A stretch of DNA of 64,000 nt. Origin: a virus. Position 1 is the stretch's first letter; every line of letters starts with the position of its first letter. This document shows, in pieces, positions 24,226 through 32,746 of the stretch. The notes under the pieces were generated by a model that saw only the letters and a program-made list of their open reading frames with translations, ran no database searches and was not told where the DNA came from. The translations under genes and the position numbers were made by a program. The stretch spans positions 124,001 through 188,000 of IMG/VR virus record IMGVR_UViG_3300030419_004471. One strand, given 5' to 3'.

Positions 24226-25617
24226 TTATTTTATTTTGTATAAATTATATCTCTTTTTAGGTTTCCAGTTCTTTATTGCTTTCTCAATACCATCTGCCAT
24301 ACATTTATTTTGGTTATCTACATTTAATCCTAAATCCCCTAAAAATGCTTCTCTTCCAGCTTTTCCAGCTTTTTTTCTACCTTCATCACCTTTATCATAC
24401 CAATATCTAATTGCTTGTGCAACTTCAGTTACATCAACTTTATCATCAATAATATAAGGTGTTGGAACTGAACCTGTCATTGTTTGTACTCTACTCCATA
24501 CGGGCTTTACCCATTCACCGTGAGTTACTTTATCTTCCCAATCTCTCCAATTATGAAGTGAACCAATTTTCTTATAATCTTCTGCAGTAAATAATTTACC
24601 ATCTGATTTCTTTCTAAATCCACATTGGTCTTGCAATCCACCAGTAATGTTTACTATAATTGGTGTTTCAGCCATTACTGATTCAGCGGTTGTTAATCCG
24701 AATCCTTCATTACCTGCTATATTGATTGTAACATCAGCTAAGTTGTATAGATAATTTAATTGTTGTGTATCTATTCTTGCTGTTGAAAATCTAACATCAT
24801 AATCAGGACAAATATTATCTTTTACTGCAAATAAATTTGTTCCATTTTGGTCGATAGGTTGTGTGTGCATCACTAAACAACACTTATCTCTATCTTCTTC
24901 AGGTAAACCATCTACAAATTGTTTGTATGCCCATATAACATCTGATGGTTGTTTTCTTTTAATATTTCTATTCATCCAAAATAAAACAAATTTATAATCT
25001 TTATCACCTAATATTTGTTTTTTGAAATCATCAGGAATATCATTTACTTCTTTAAAACTTTCAGAATTAATACCGTGTGGTACATAATCTACTTGCCAAT
25101 CTTCTAATGGTGTAATGGTTTCTGAATCTAATTTACCTAACCTACTTACTATACCATAAGTTTGTCTTGATATACATCCTAACCAATCACAACTTTCATA
25201 ATAATCTCTATTATATTTTGGGTCAGGTAAGTCATCCCATATATGATAAAATAATATTGGAATGTTTTCTCTAATCTCTGCTTCAATATCATATAACCAT
25301 CTCCAATATCTTGGGTCTGTAAAATGTAATATAGCATCTGGGTTATGTCTCATTATCAATTGCCTTAAAACATCTGGGTCTCCATACCCAGTCCAAGGAA
25401 TTATCTTTAATGATGCATCTTCAACGCCAGTTTGTTTTCTAACATCTGCACCCAAATCTATTTCTTTACCTTTATCAGGATGATTTACAGCTGCACCTAA
25501 CTGAACCCAATGGAATCTATCTAAAGTTCCCATAACAAATTCTTTAGATACTGTTGCTATACCTGATGTCATTCTTAAATCATCAGATAGTAATAGAATC
25601 TTCTTTTTTTCTGCCAT
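24226..25617 (-). CDS. GT-B glycosyltransferase, family 4-like
   Basis: A 463-aa GT-B enzyme: N-terminal KKILLLSDDLRMTSGIATVSK (a glycine-loop start typical of GT4), donor site GNEGFGLTTAESVMAETPII, and a C-terminal PTPYIIDDKVDVTEVAQAIRYW helix. First enzyme gene of the glycan operon in transcription order. Companion of the next gene, which it resembles; they may extend a glycan in turn. Confidence 0.8.
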   Translation of the reverse strand: MAEKKKILLLSDDLRMTSGIATVSKEFVMGTLDRFHWVQLGAAVNHPDKGKEIDLGADVRKQTGVEDASLKIIPWTGYGDPDVLRQLIMRHNPDAILHFTDPRYWRWLYDIEAEIRENIPILFYHIWDDLPDPKYNRDYYESCDWLGCISRQTYGIVSRLGKLDSETITPLEDWQVDYVPHGINSESFKEVNDIPDDFKKQILGDKDYKFVLFWMNRNIKRKQPSDVIWAYKQFVDGLPEEDRDKCCLVMHTQPIDQNGTNLFAVKDNICPDYDVRFSTARIDTQQLNYLYNLADVTINIAGNEGFGLTTAESVMAETPIIVNITGGLQDQCGFRKKSDGKLFTAEDYKKIGSLHNWRDWEDKVTHGEWVKPVWSRVQTMTGSVPTPYIIDDKVDVTEVAQAIRYWYDKGDEGRKKAGKAGREAFLGDLGLNVDNQNKCMADGIEKAIKNWKPKKRYNLYKIK

Positions 25618-25627
25618 TAATTGTTAT

Positions 25628-25768
25628 TTAAATTGTTCTGAATCTTCGTGATGAATTCCAATATACTCTTGGTGTATTACCTAAGTATTTTTTACGATAT
25701 ATTCTATCGTTGAAATCATTACGGATGGAATTTAATTGTGTATTACCGTTTTCTTGATTTTGTTTCAT
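25628..25768 (-). CDS. Small hypothetical protein (46 aa)
   Basis: Short open frame with ATG at 25768 and TAA at 25628. The product starts MKQNQENGNTQLNSIRND and ends in an Arg-rich SSRRFRTI. It fits precisely between its neighbours (2 nt from the RHH gene stop and 10 nt from the glycosyltransferase start), which supports it being real. No Shine-Dalgarno site is seen. Function unknown. Confidence 0.5.
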   Translation of the reverse strand: MKQNQENGNTQLNSIRNDFNDRIYRKKYLGNTPRVYWNSSRRFRTI

Positions 25769-25770
25769 TT

Positions 25771-25965
25771 TTAAAATTGCGAACCACTTACTTCTAATAA
25801 TGTGTATTCATTGATTTCTTCCCTAAAATCTTTATCTTCAACATATTTATCAACCGCTCTATTAACTAATTTTTGAAGTGTAATGTCCGAATCAAAAGAT
25901 AAACTTTTAAACTTGGAGTAAACATTTTTCAGAATCTTTACTGTTGTTAATTTTGTTTCTACCAT
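25771..25965 (-). CDS. Ribbon-helix-helix-like DNA-binding protein
   Basis: A 64-aa protein with the RHH layout: an N-terminal beta strand (KLTTVKILKN), helix A (VYSKFKSLSFDSD) and helix B (ITLQKLVNRAVDKYVED). Such proteins dimerise on DNA as repressors. It is the first gene after a TATTTATAT box (25995-26003) and directly precedes the glycan operon, so it may regulate that operon or itself. Confidence 0.6.
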   Translation of the reverse strand: MVETKLTTVKILKNVYSKFKSLSFDSDITLQKLVNRAVDKYVEDKDFREEINEYTLLEVSGSQF

Positions 25966-25994
25966 AATCTCTTTTATTTGTTATATATAAGTAT

Positions 25995-26003
25995 ATATAA
26001 ATA
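25995..26003 (-). promoter_or_regulatory. TATTTATAG-like box (RHH gene and glycan operon)
   Basis: TATTTATAT, 29 nt before the ATG at 25965. It is the only promoter-like element seen before the 16-kb glycan operon. Confidence 0.5.
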
Positions 26004-26022
26004 TAAGAAAATTATAAAAACA

Positions 26023-26880
26023 TTAATTCCAAGCCGAACACAATCCTCTTTCTTTAAACTCACACCAATCACATAATCTAGTTTTGTTTGTAAAGTAATC
26101 TATATCCCTATGCTTACCCTCATCATCAAACACAGTTTCAATGAAATTCATAAACCCATTCCAAGCCTTATTAATGGATGGTTTTCCATTAGCTGGAATG
26201 TGAGATGATATACGAGGAATAGGAAAATCATAATTCTCATTTATTTTTCTTTTAAGAATCTGAAACTCTACGTGAACTTTATTTAGAGGTAAATTATACT
26301 TCTCTGCGTAAATCTTTTTGTACAATAAAATTTGTGCGTTTTTTATTGGGTCTCGCTTTTGGTATTTATTCCAACCTCTTGTTGATGTTTTTAAGTCTAT
26401 AATAGTAATTGAGTTATCATATAAATTCCTTATAACAACATCAATAAAACCAAGAAAATTTATATTTGGTTTTACTTTAGCGTTTAAGGGTAGCTCAATA
26501 GCTTCTAACTTTTGATTCTTTTTAGAATACCATTTAGCTAATTTTGTTTTAAAAAACTTTAGTATCTGCCTACCATCCCCAAAAAACTCTTCCAATTCAA
26601 TTTGAGTACAGGGTAATCTATCACCTTGCTTTTCTTTTTCTTTCTTAAACTCTTCAACCAATTTATCTTTTAGTAATAAATCCAAGTCTATTTCCATAGC
26701 TTGTTTCTTTGTTACATTGTACATCACATCCAAAAAATGTTGGATGGTTTCGTGCATAGCCGTACCAAAGATTGTGTGAATGTTACCAGAACTTTCACCT
26801 AATTTATCAATATAGTTTAGTTTGAATTGTTGTGGACATGAACTCCACATATTATATTGTGAGAAAGACACTCTAGCCAT
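26023..26880 (-). CDS. PD-(D/E)XK nuclease, RecB/Cas4-like
   Basis: A 285-aa RecB-type nuclease. N-terminal SFSQYNMWSSCPQQFKLNYID carries the first Cys/Tyr motif, FGTAMHETIQHFL contains the His, GFIDVVIRNL the Asp, IIDLKTSTRGW the DxK catalytic pair, and the end CDWCEFKERGLC holds three Cys, as in the Fe-S or zinc-binding Cas4/AddB-like proteins. Likely processes DNA ends during recombination or replication. Has its own 17-nt spacer promoter (26897-26928). Confidence 0.75.
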   Translation of the reverse strand: MARVSFSQYNMWSSCPQQFKLNYIDKLGESSGNIHTIFGTAMHETIQHFLDVMYNVTKKQAMEIDLDLLLKDKLVEEFKKEKEKQGDRLPCTQIELEEFFGDGRQILKFFKTKLAKWYSKKNQKLEAIELPLNAKVKPNINFLGFIDVVIRNLYDNSITIIDLKTSTRGWNKYQKRDPIKNAQILLYKKIYAEKYNLPLNKVHVEFQILKRKINENYDFPIPRISSHIPANGKPSINKAWNGFMNFIETVFDDEGKHRDIDYFTNKTRLCDWCEFKERGLCSAWN

Positions 26881-26896
26881 ATACTAATTTGTTATA

Positions 26897-26928
26897 TAAA
26901 TATACAAAAAATTCCTGAGAAATCCAAA
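26897..26928 (-). promoter_or_regulatory. Promoter, -33/-7 class, for RecB-like nuclease
   Basis: TTTGGAT, 17-nt spacer, TATATTTA on the coding strand. The spacer is nearly the same as in the gp45 promoter (38006-38037), sharing TTCTCAGGAATTTTT. ATG 16 nt downstream. Confidence 0.8.
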
Positions 26929-26932
26929 TATT

Positions 26933-27736
26933 TTACCAAAAAGTTTTCTCTCTATCTGAATCAGGTTCGTATGTAGTATGATGTACCACATCTGTATTAT
27001 AATCACTAGCTGATTTTGGATAAGGTTTTGTTTCGTGTTTTAATCTTTTTACCAAATCTCTCTTCTCTTTTTTACTCTGAGGTAGAATCTGAATGTATCT
27101 ATGTTTTGGTGGTTCTTCTCTTCTCCAGAACTCTTTATAACCTTGCTTACCGATTTCTTTTCTAAGGTGTTCTAAGTTACCACTACCCCATAAATTAAAT
27201 ACACTTCTACTATGAATCCAATCATATGGGTCTTTACTTAATGAGATACCCCAATTAGGCATAAGAGCGATATCTGTTGATAATCCTTGATAAATCCAAT
27301 TGGTAGCTTGATATATTCCTCCTAAGTGTTCTTGTCCATTATCAGCATAAGATAATAAAACTTTTATATTTTTATCATTATCTTTAATCCATTTAAATGT
27401 TTTTGCCAATGCATTAGATTCTATATTTGAACCATACCCATCATCAACATATAATCTAGTCAACTCTAAGATGTTATCTTTAGATAATCCCTCACAAACA
27501 GAAGTTGCTGCTTTTGCTCCTACTGGAAATCCATATATTGCACATCCTATTAGTTTATCTTTATTACCAAATACATCTTCTTCATCTAACTTATAGTAAA
27601 TACCCAAAGCATATCTACACATAGTCCAAGCATGCGTATAATGCTTCTTTACTATAATATCCTTCGCTATGGATTTAGATATTTGTGCAACGTGCACTCT
27701 ACTAACATCACAATATTCTTTACCTTCTACTTTCAA
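26933..27736 (-). CDS. Mom-like DNA-modification protein (GNAT fold), copy A
   Basis: A 267-aa protein of the phage Mu Mom type. Characteristic features are AKDIIVKKHYTHAW (His32-Tyr-Thr-His35), CAIYGFPVG, a central LTRLYVDDGYGSNIES strand-turn-helix and SYADNGQEHLGGIYQATNWIYQG at 129-151. In Mu, Mom turns adenine into N6-methylcarbamoyl-adenine so that host restriction enzymes cannot cut. The C-terminus PPKHRYIQILPQSKKEK is shared with copy B. Start overlaps the upstream copy by 17 nt. The assignment is by motif; the chemistry could differ. Confidence 0.75.
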   Translation of the reverse strand: MKVEGKEYCDVSRVHVAQISKSIAKDIIVKKHYTHAWTMCRYALGIYYKLDEEDVFGNKDKLIGCAIYGFPVGAKAATSVCEGLSKDNILELTRLYVDDGYGSNIESNALAKTFKWIKDNDKNIKVLLSYADNGQEHLGGIYQATNWIYQGLSTDIALMPNWGISLSKDPYDWIHSRSVFNLWGSGNLEHLRKEIGKQGYKEFWRREEPPKHRYIQILPQSKKEKRDLVKRLKHETKPYPKSASDYNTDVVHHTTYEPDSDREKTFW

Positions 27737-28466
27737 TTGGTTCTAATTTATGTATTTCTAATTCATCCGTATCATTATTCTTAGGATAAGTTTCTGATGG
27801 ATGTTTTAATGTTTTTAATATTTTCTTTCGTTCACCACCTTTACTCAGTATGTAAACGTATCTATGTTTTCTTGGTTCTTTACGAATCCAAAATGGTTTA
27901 TCAACTTTTTCTTGTATTTTCTTTGGGTCATTAGTTCCATAATATGGGAAGATAGTTCTACCATGCTGCCATTCACCATCTTCATTAAATTTAAAACTCC
28001 AACTATCATTGTATCTAAGTGAGTTACCCTGATAAATCCAATTGGTAGCTTGATAAATTGTACCAGCGTGTCCTTCTTTTGGGTCTGAATATGATATTAA
28101 TCCTTTAATTTGTGGTGCGTTTTCTCTTAACCATTTAAAACTCTGTCCTATAAACCAACTTTCTATATTCGAACCATAATCATCAAATATAAAAACTCTA
28201 ACTAACTCTAATACTTCTGTTCTATCTAATAAAGGTGATATTGATTGTCCACTTAATCTTCCGATTGGGTCTCCATAACATATTACACCTATAAGTTTTT
28301 CTGATGAATTAAAAAATTGATGTGAATCATCTTCGATATATAATCCTAATGAATAGGATACTTTTGTCCAAAGATGTGAATAATGATTTTTAACTATAAT
28401 ATCTTTAGCTACAGATTTGGAAATCTTTCTAATAGATAATTTTGATGTATCACAATATTGCTTCAT
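27720..28466 (-). CDS. Mom-like DNA-modification protein (GNAT fold), copy B
   Basis: A 248-aa paralogue of the next gene with the same skeleton: SVAKDIIVKNHYSHLW, CYGDPIG, LVRVFIFDDYGSNIES, ISYSDPKEGHAGTIYQATNWIYQG and EPRKHRYVYIL. The ATG at 28466 overlaps the stop of the HTH gene as ATGA, so I use it rather than 28481. Copies A and B are clearly homologous but strongly diverged, so they have probably been kept for separate jobs or as a heterodimer, and not as a recent duplication. Confidence 0.75.
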   Translation of the reverse strand: MKQYCDTSKLSIRKISKSVAKDIIVKNHYSHLWTKVSYSLGLYIEDDSHQFFNSSEKLIGVICYGDPIGRLSGQSISPLLDRTEVLELVRVFIFDDYGSNIESWFIGQSFKWLRENAPQIKGLISYSDPKEGHAGTIYQATNWIYQGNSLRYNDSWSFKFNEDGEWQHGRTIFPYYGTNDPKKIQEKVDKPFWIRKEPRKHRYVYILSKGGERKKILKTLKHPSETYPKNNDTDELEIHKLEPIESRR

Positions 28467-28666
28467 AAACTTCCAGTCCAAAACTCATTTAAATGTTGCC
28501 AAGTCTTGTTGGTTATGATTTTGTTTATGTTAGCTGGTGAGACTTTATTGTTACGAGCTATGATGGTTATATTTCTATGACCCATTCTCCATAACTTTCT
28601 TATTTGTATAACCTGTTCATCCGTCAGTTTTGCTGATGGATGTGATTGGCCTCTTCTTATTGGCAT
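28463..28666 (-). CDS. Small helix-turn-helix protein
   Basis: A 67-aa protein in which residues 11-56 form an HTH: SAKLTDEQVIQIRKLWRMG then ARNNKVSPANINKIITNKTW. This module is typical of phage homing-endonuclease C-termini and of stand-alone DNA-binding proteins. Its gene abuts the thioredoxin gene and overlaps Mom-like copy B by 4 nt, so it may help target or control the modification genes. Confidence 0.65.
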   Translation of the reverse strand: MPIRRGQSHPSAKLTDEQVIQIRKLWRMGHRNITIIARNNKVSPANINKIITNKTWQHLNEFWTGSL

Positions 28667-28930
28667 TTATAAATTTTCATTAATACTATTTGTGTACGCT
28701 AGCTCTGATTGCACTCCTACAAATCTATTTATTTCAACTCCATCCTTCTCTATTACTACTGTAGGAACTGACCTAACGTGGTATTTTTGAGCTTCTTCAA
28801 ATTGTTCGTCTATATTAATATACGAAAAATTTACCGAATTTCCAAATTTTTGATTAACTTTTTCTAAAATCGGTTTTAGAGCTTTGCAAGGTCCACACCA
28901 AGGGGCTTCGAATTTTTTAACTTCTATCAT
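28667..28930 (-). CDS. trx: Thioredoxin
   Basis: An 87-aa cytoplasmic thioredoxin with the WCGPC active site at about residues 11-15 (FEAPWCGPCKALKP) and cis-Pro (VRSVPTVVIEKDG). It directly follows nrdA in transcription order and so probably supplies electrons to the ribonucleotide reductase. An AGGAG Shine-Dalgarno is 6 nt before the ATG. Confidence 0.9.
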   Translation of the reverse strand: MIEVKKFEAPWCGPCKALKPILEKVNQKFGNSVNFSYINIDEQFEEAQKYHVRSVPTVVIEKDGVEINRFVGVQSELAYTNSINENL

Positions 28931-28949
28931 TTTTTTCTCCTATTTAAAT

Positions 28950-30734
28950 TTAACCATCACACGCAACACAATCAGGGTCAACTGCTCTATCTGCAATATC
29001 ACCTCTGAGTACACTTTCCGTTCTCATATAATACAAAGTTTTTATACCTTGTTTCCACGCTTCCATTGTAACTTGATTAATCCACTTCGGTGTTGCAATC
29101 GAAGGGAACGCCAAATTTAATGATACGGATTGGTCAATATACTGCTGTCTAACACCAGCTTGCTTAACCAAATCCATTTGATTAATTTCTTTGAATGTTT
29201 TAAATACTTCTTTTACTGGATAAACCTTATCCCTATCTCCATTTTTAATATCTTTACATAATGTAAGTTTTCCATCTAAATAACACCATTTATCCAATTC
29301 TTTTAATGATTGAACAGAACCACCGTCATCCAATATTTTATCCCAAGTTTCCTTTTTATTTATACCAGCTTTTCTTAGTGCTTTTTCTAGCTCCCCATTC
29401 TTTCTAATAAATGTACCTTTAGAAGTTTGCTCAGTAAATACATTAGCTGCCCAAGGCTCAATACCTGGTGATACATTACCACTAAGTTTTGAATTACTAA
29501 CAGTTGGTGCAACTGCTCTTAAATGTGTATTTCTAAATCCACTTTCTCTACACCATAATGGTTCACCATATTCTTCTGCTAATTGTCTACTAGCTCTTTC
29601 TGATTCAATTTTTAATTGTGAAAATATTTTACGAGTTTCAAACTGAGCTTCCATACCTTCAAATGGAATACCTCTTTGTTGTAAGTAAGTGTGCCATCCT
29701 AAAACTCCTAATCCTAATGCTCTACCTTTTTCAGCAGATGCTACTGAATTTTCAAATCCTCTCATATTTTTAGCTTTCTGAATAAATTCTGAAAGTACTC
29801 CATCTAAAAATATAGTTGCAGTATGAACTAAATCAGTATCTCTCCACTCATCATACTTTGCTAAGTTAAGTGAAGATAAACAACATACAAATGAATGATT
29901 CTCATCAGTATGTAAAGTGATTTCTGAACAGATATTAGTCATAAATACTTTTAATCCATTCTTTTTGTACATATCAGGATTACCTTTGTTTACATTACCT
30001 TTAAACATAATGTAAGGTTCACCTGTTGCTTTTCTTTTTTGTAATAATTTACCCCATTTTCTTCTTGCATCTTCATTACCATCTTGAAGTTTTCTCATAA
30101 ATTTATCACCAACGATTGCACATTGATGTAAATTAAGTGATTGTCTGTTTACATCACCTTTAGGTTCTCTTATCTCTAACCAATCTTCAAAATCATCGTG
30201 TTCAATGTTTAAGTTAACTGAAGCAGCTCCTCTTCTTACTGAACCTTGATTCGTAGCAAGAATTGTAGAATCATATATTTTTGCGAAAGGTACAACACCA
30301 TCTGATGTACCATTCATAGTAATTATAGAACCTGCTGGTCTAATTTGGTTAATACATATACCAACACCACCACCATGCTTTGCTAATAGCATTAATTCTA
30401 AATTCTTTTTTCCAATCTCATAGATACTATCACCCACATCTATACCAAAGCAACTTATTGGTAATCCTCTATCTGTTCCAGTATTTGAAAGAACTGGTGT
30501 TGCTAAATTTAACCAACCTTTCCAGATGTAATCAAAGAACTTTGTTGCCATCTGAGGTTTGTTTAATCTTTGTGCAATACGAGTAGCTACTCTCCAATAT
30601 GCATCTTTGGGTTTTTCACCAGGTAAAAGATACCCTTTTGAAATTGTTTTAACATATATTTCTGTATTTGCCCAAGATGGAAAATCTACATCAATTTCCC
30701 ATTCAAACTCTTCACCATAATTTTTTGCTGCCAT
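28950..30734 (-). CDS. nrdA: Ribonucleotide reductase class I, large subunit
   Basis: A 594-aa alpha subunit. Visible catalytic residues: Cys95 (GLPISCFG), the N-x-C-x-E motif in TNICSEI, FVCCLSSLN, the radical-transfer Tyr pair in LYYMRTES and the C-terminal CVACDG redox pair. The N-terminal ATP-cone of long NrdA proteins (about 760 aa) is absent, so overall activity control by dATP is probably lost. Encoded with thioredoxin and, 1 kb downstream-to-upstream, the beta subunit, so the phage provides its own dNTP supply. Confidence 0.93.
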   Translation of the reverse strand: MAAKNYGEEFEWEIDVDFPSWANTEIYVKTISKGYLLPGEKPKDAYWRVATRIAQRLNKPQMATKFFDYIWKGWLNLATPVLSNTGTDRGLPISCFGIDVGDSIYEIGKKNLELMLLAKHGGGVGICINQIRPAGSIITMNGTSDGVVPFAKIYDSTILATNQGSVRRGAASVNLNIEHDDFEDWLEIREPKGDVNRQSLNLHQCAIVGDKFMRKLQDGNEDARRKWGKLLQKRKATGEPYIMFKGNVNKGNPDMYKKNGLKVFMTNICSEITLHTDENHSFVCCLSSLNLAKYDEWRDTDLVHTATIFLDGVLSEFIQKAKNMRGFENSVASAEKGRALGLGVLGWHTYLQQRGIPFEGMEAQFETRKIFSQLKIESERASRQLAEEYGEPLWCRESGFRNTHLRAVAPTVSNSKLSGNVSPGIEPWAANVFTEQTSKGTFIRKNGELEKALRKAGINKKETWDKILDDGGSVQSLKELDKWCYLDGKLTLCKDIKNGDRDKVYPVKEVFKTFKEINQMDLVKQAGVRQQYIDQSVSLNLAFPSIATPKWINQVTMEAWKQGIKTLYYMRTESVLRGDIADRAVDPDCVACDG

Positions 30735-30735
30735 T

Positions 30736-31155
30736 TTATAATAATTTTATTTGTGATGAATCACCATAATTTCCAAATAATTCATCGTCTTTTTTAATAT
30801 CTCTTAATGCTATTCCTGTATTGCTATCTATATTACCTTTTTCATACATAGTGTTTATCATAGCCAATGGTTCTGAAAATAAAAAATTAGTATCCTTTAT
30901 CAATCTAAAACTGATATATGAATAATCATCATTTATTCTACTCCCATATGAACGTAACAAATATGCTAAAACTTCTTTAGGTAACTCCTTAGCTTCTTTA
31001 AATCTTATTCTATACCATTTAGTTTTTCCTTCCCAATTTGGAAAAACCTGCTCTCCTTTCTTAATATCTACCAAAGCAAACAAACCAACACCGTGCACTT
31101 TGCTTGGTCTTTGATATGATTTTACACTCGTATTAAGATAATCAAATGGTTTCAT
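30736..31155 (-). CDS. SET-domain protein
   Basis: A 139-aa protein with SET motifs: SKVHGVGLFALVDIKKGEQVF (the GxG motif) and a C-terminal IALRDIKKDDELFGNYG that matches the RDI-x-GEEL-x-xYG box. The SET fold methylates lysine in proteins using SAM. I use the ATG at 31155, which overlaps the upstream gene by 14 nt; an in-frame start at 31221 would overlap by 80 nt. It lies between nrdA and a class I methyltransferase, an unusual pairing in phages. The substrate is not known. Confidence 0.7.
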   Translation of the reverse strand: MKPFDYLNTSVKSYQRPSKVHGVGLFALVDIKKGEQVFPNWEGKTKWYRIRFKEAKELPKEVLAYLLRSYGSRINDDYSYISFRLIKDTNFLFSEPLAMINTMYEKGNIDSNTGIALRDIKKDDELFGNYGDSSQIKLL

Positions 31156-31732
31156 ACTTTTTTCTTTTTTGAAAATCCCCATCGATAAAATAAGTCCAGT
31201 TACAATTGTGTCCATCTTCAATTATTTTAGGATAATTCTCCCTGTGTGGAGAATTAATCTTAAACCAGTGAGAATGTAAATCTTTTGTATCTCTTATAGA
31301 AAAATAACTAAAAATTGATAAAACACAATTTTCATTTGCAACCATCTTTGCATAATCCTCAAACTTATTATAGTTTGAATCATCATAAGTATCCATAAAG
31401 ATACCATCAAATTTGATATCCAGCTCTGGTATTACATCTATCCAATCTCCAAAATGTATATGAACATTCTCTTTACCCTCAGCCCACTCTAGAGCTTTTG
31501 AATAAATTTGTGGATTTGATTCGATACAATGATAGTTGCCAACTCTTTTATAAATGGCATCTGCACTATATCCAAGTCCAAATCCTACATCTAATACTTT
31601 ACCACCATTTTGTGTAACTATATTAGAATAAAATTCCATCAATTCTTTAGATACAATATCCATAACAATTGATGAATGGTCATCAGAATAATATATTCTG
31701 CTATCTGTTATTGTAACCTTTTTATTTTTCAA
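31142..31732 (-). CDS. Class I SAM-dependent methyltransferase, RMT2/GAMT-like
   Basis: A 196-aa Rossmann methyltransferase: motif I LDVGFGLGYSADAI, motif II acidic YHCIESNPQIY, FGDWIDVIPEL and FDGIFMDTYDDS. The DGIFMDTYD signature resembles guanidinoacetate and arginine (RMT2-type) N-methyltransferases. It sits between nrdB and the SET gene. A target that carries a guanidino or amine group is likely but unproven. Confidence 0.7.
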   Translation of the reverse strand: MKNKKVTITDSRIYYSDDHSSIVMDIVSKELMEFYSNIVTQNGGKVLDVGFGLGYSADAIYKRVGNYHCIESNPQIYSKALEWAEGKENVHIHFGDWIDVIPELDIKFDGIFMDTYDDSNYNKFEDYAKMVANENCVLSIFSYFSIRDTKDLHSHWFKINSPHRENYPKIIEDGHNCNWTYFIDGDFQKRKKYETI

Positions 31733-31737
31733 TTTTT

Positions 31738-32733
31738 TTAAAATAAATCATCCCAATCTTCTCCCTCATTAGCTTTACTATAATCAGTAGGTCTAATAGC
31801 GAAAAAATCGGTATGAGTGTGTCCACCTGTCAAATGATAAAACCAATCTAAATTATCAGCTTTCTTCTTATCGAATTCAAAGATACCTTTGTATCCTAGT
31901 TCTTCTAATTTAGTATTGGTTCGTTGTTTAATAAACTCTTTTAAATCATCTGCTTTTAAATTTTCCAAATCACCCATCTCAAACATTTTATCAATAAATT
32001 TAAGTTCGAGTTCAACGATTAATTTAGCGGCTTCAGTAATACTCTTTTTACATTGTTTTAATAAGTCTGGATATTCATCACACATATGTCTGAATAATAC
32101 ACATCCCATTTTAGAATGTAAAGATTCATCTCGTACTGACCATTTCATTTGCTGACCAATACCTTTGAGTTTATTTCTCATTTGAAATGAATATAGAACA
32201 GCGAATGAAGAATACAAAGAAACTCCTTCAGCAAATGCAGAAAAGATAGCTAAACTTCTACCTACTTCTTGTCTTGCTTTTTCATTTTTTTGTAAATCTT
32301 CATGTGTCCAATCTGCAGAGGTTTCTGTGAGTAATTCAAATTTTTCCGCTACTGCTGGTTCGTGTAGAAAAGCTTCGAAGTTTTCCAATCCTAATGTTTC
32401 ATTTAGATATGAATATGCAGTTGCATGAATGGTTTCTTGTGAACCAAACATCATTGCCATTTGTCTTATCTCATGCTTAGGAAACCATTTAGTAACCATA
32501 TTAGTCCAATAATCTGAAACTGCACATTCTGTTTGTGCAAATCCCAATAGAATATTACCAACTAAGTTTTTTTCTTCCTTAGTTAAGGTTTCATTCCAAT
32601 CCTTGACATCCATTTGCATGGGTATCTCGGTGTGAAGCCAAAATGCTTGTGCTTGTTTTAACCAGCCTTCATTATAATATATTGGATATTCGAATGGTTT
32701 GAACGGAATTCGTTCTTTGAATAGTTTACTCAT
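31738..32733 (-). CDS. nrdB: Ribonucleotide reductase class I, small subunit
   Basis: A 331-aa ferritin-like beta subunit. Metal ligands and radical site align: SQETIHATAY gives the Glu-x-x-His pair and a Tyr four residues after the His, FAEGVSLYSSF gives the third carboxylate, and RDESLH the last Glu and His. Upstream in AQTECAVSDYW a Glu stands 31 residues before the ETIH Glu, where most class Ia/Ib enzymes have Asp. Encodes the tyrosyl-radical subunit for NrdA. Confidence 0.92.
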   Translation of the reverse strand: MSKLFKERIPFKPFEYPIYYNEGWLKQAQAFWLHTEIPMQMDVKDWNETLTKEEKNLVGNILLGFAQTECAVSDYWTNMVTKWFPKHEIRQMAMMFGSQETIHATAYSYLNETLGLENFEAFLHEPAVAEKFELLTETSADWTHEDLQKNEKARQEVGRSLAIFSAFAEGVSLYSSFAVLYSFQMRNKLKGIGQQMKWSVRDESLHSKMGCVLFRHMCDEYPDLLKQCKKSITEAAKLIVELELKFIDKMFEMGDLENLKADDLKEFIKQRTNTKLEELGYKGIFEFDKKKADNLDWFYHLTGGHTHTDFFAIRPTDYSKANEGEDWDDLF

Positions 32734-32746
32734 TTTTTTATAACCT

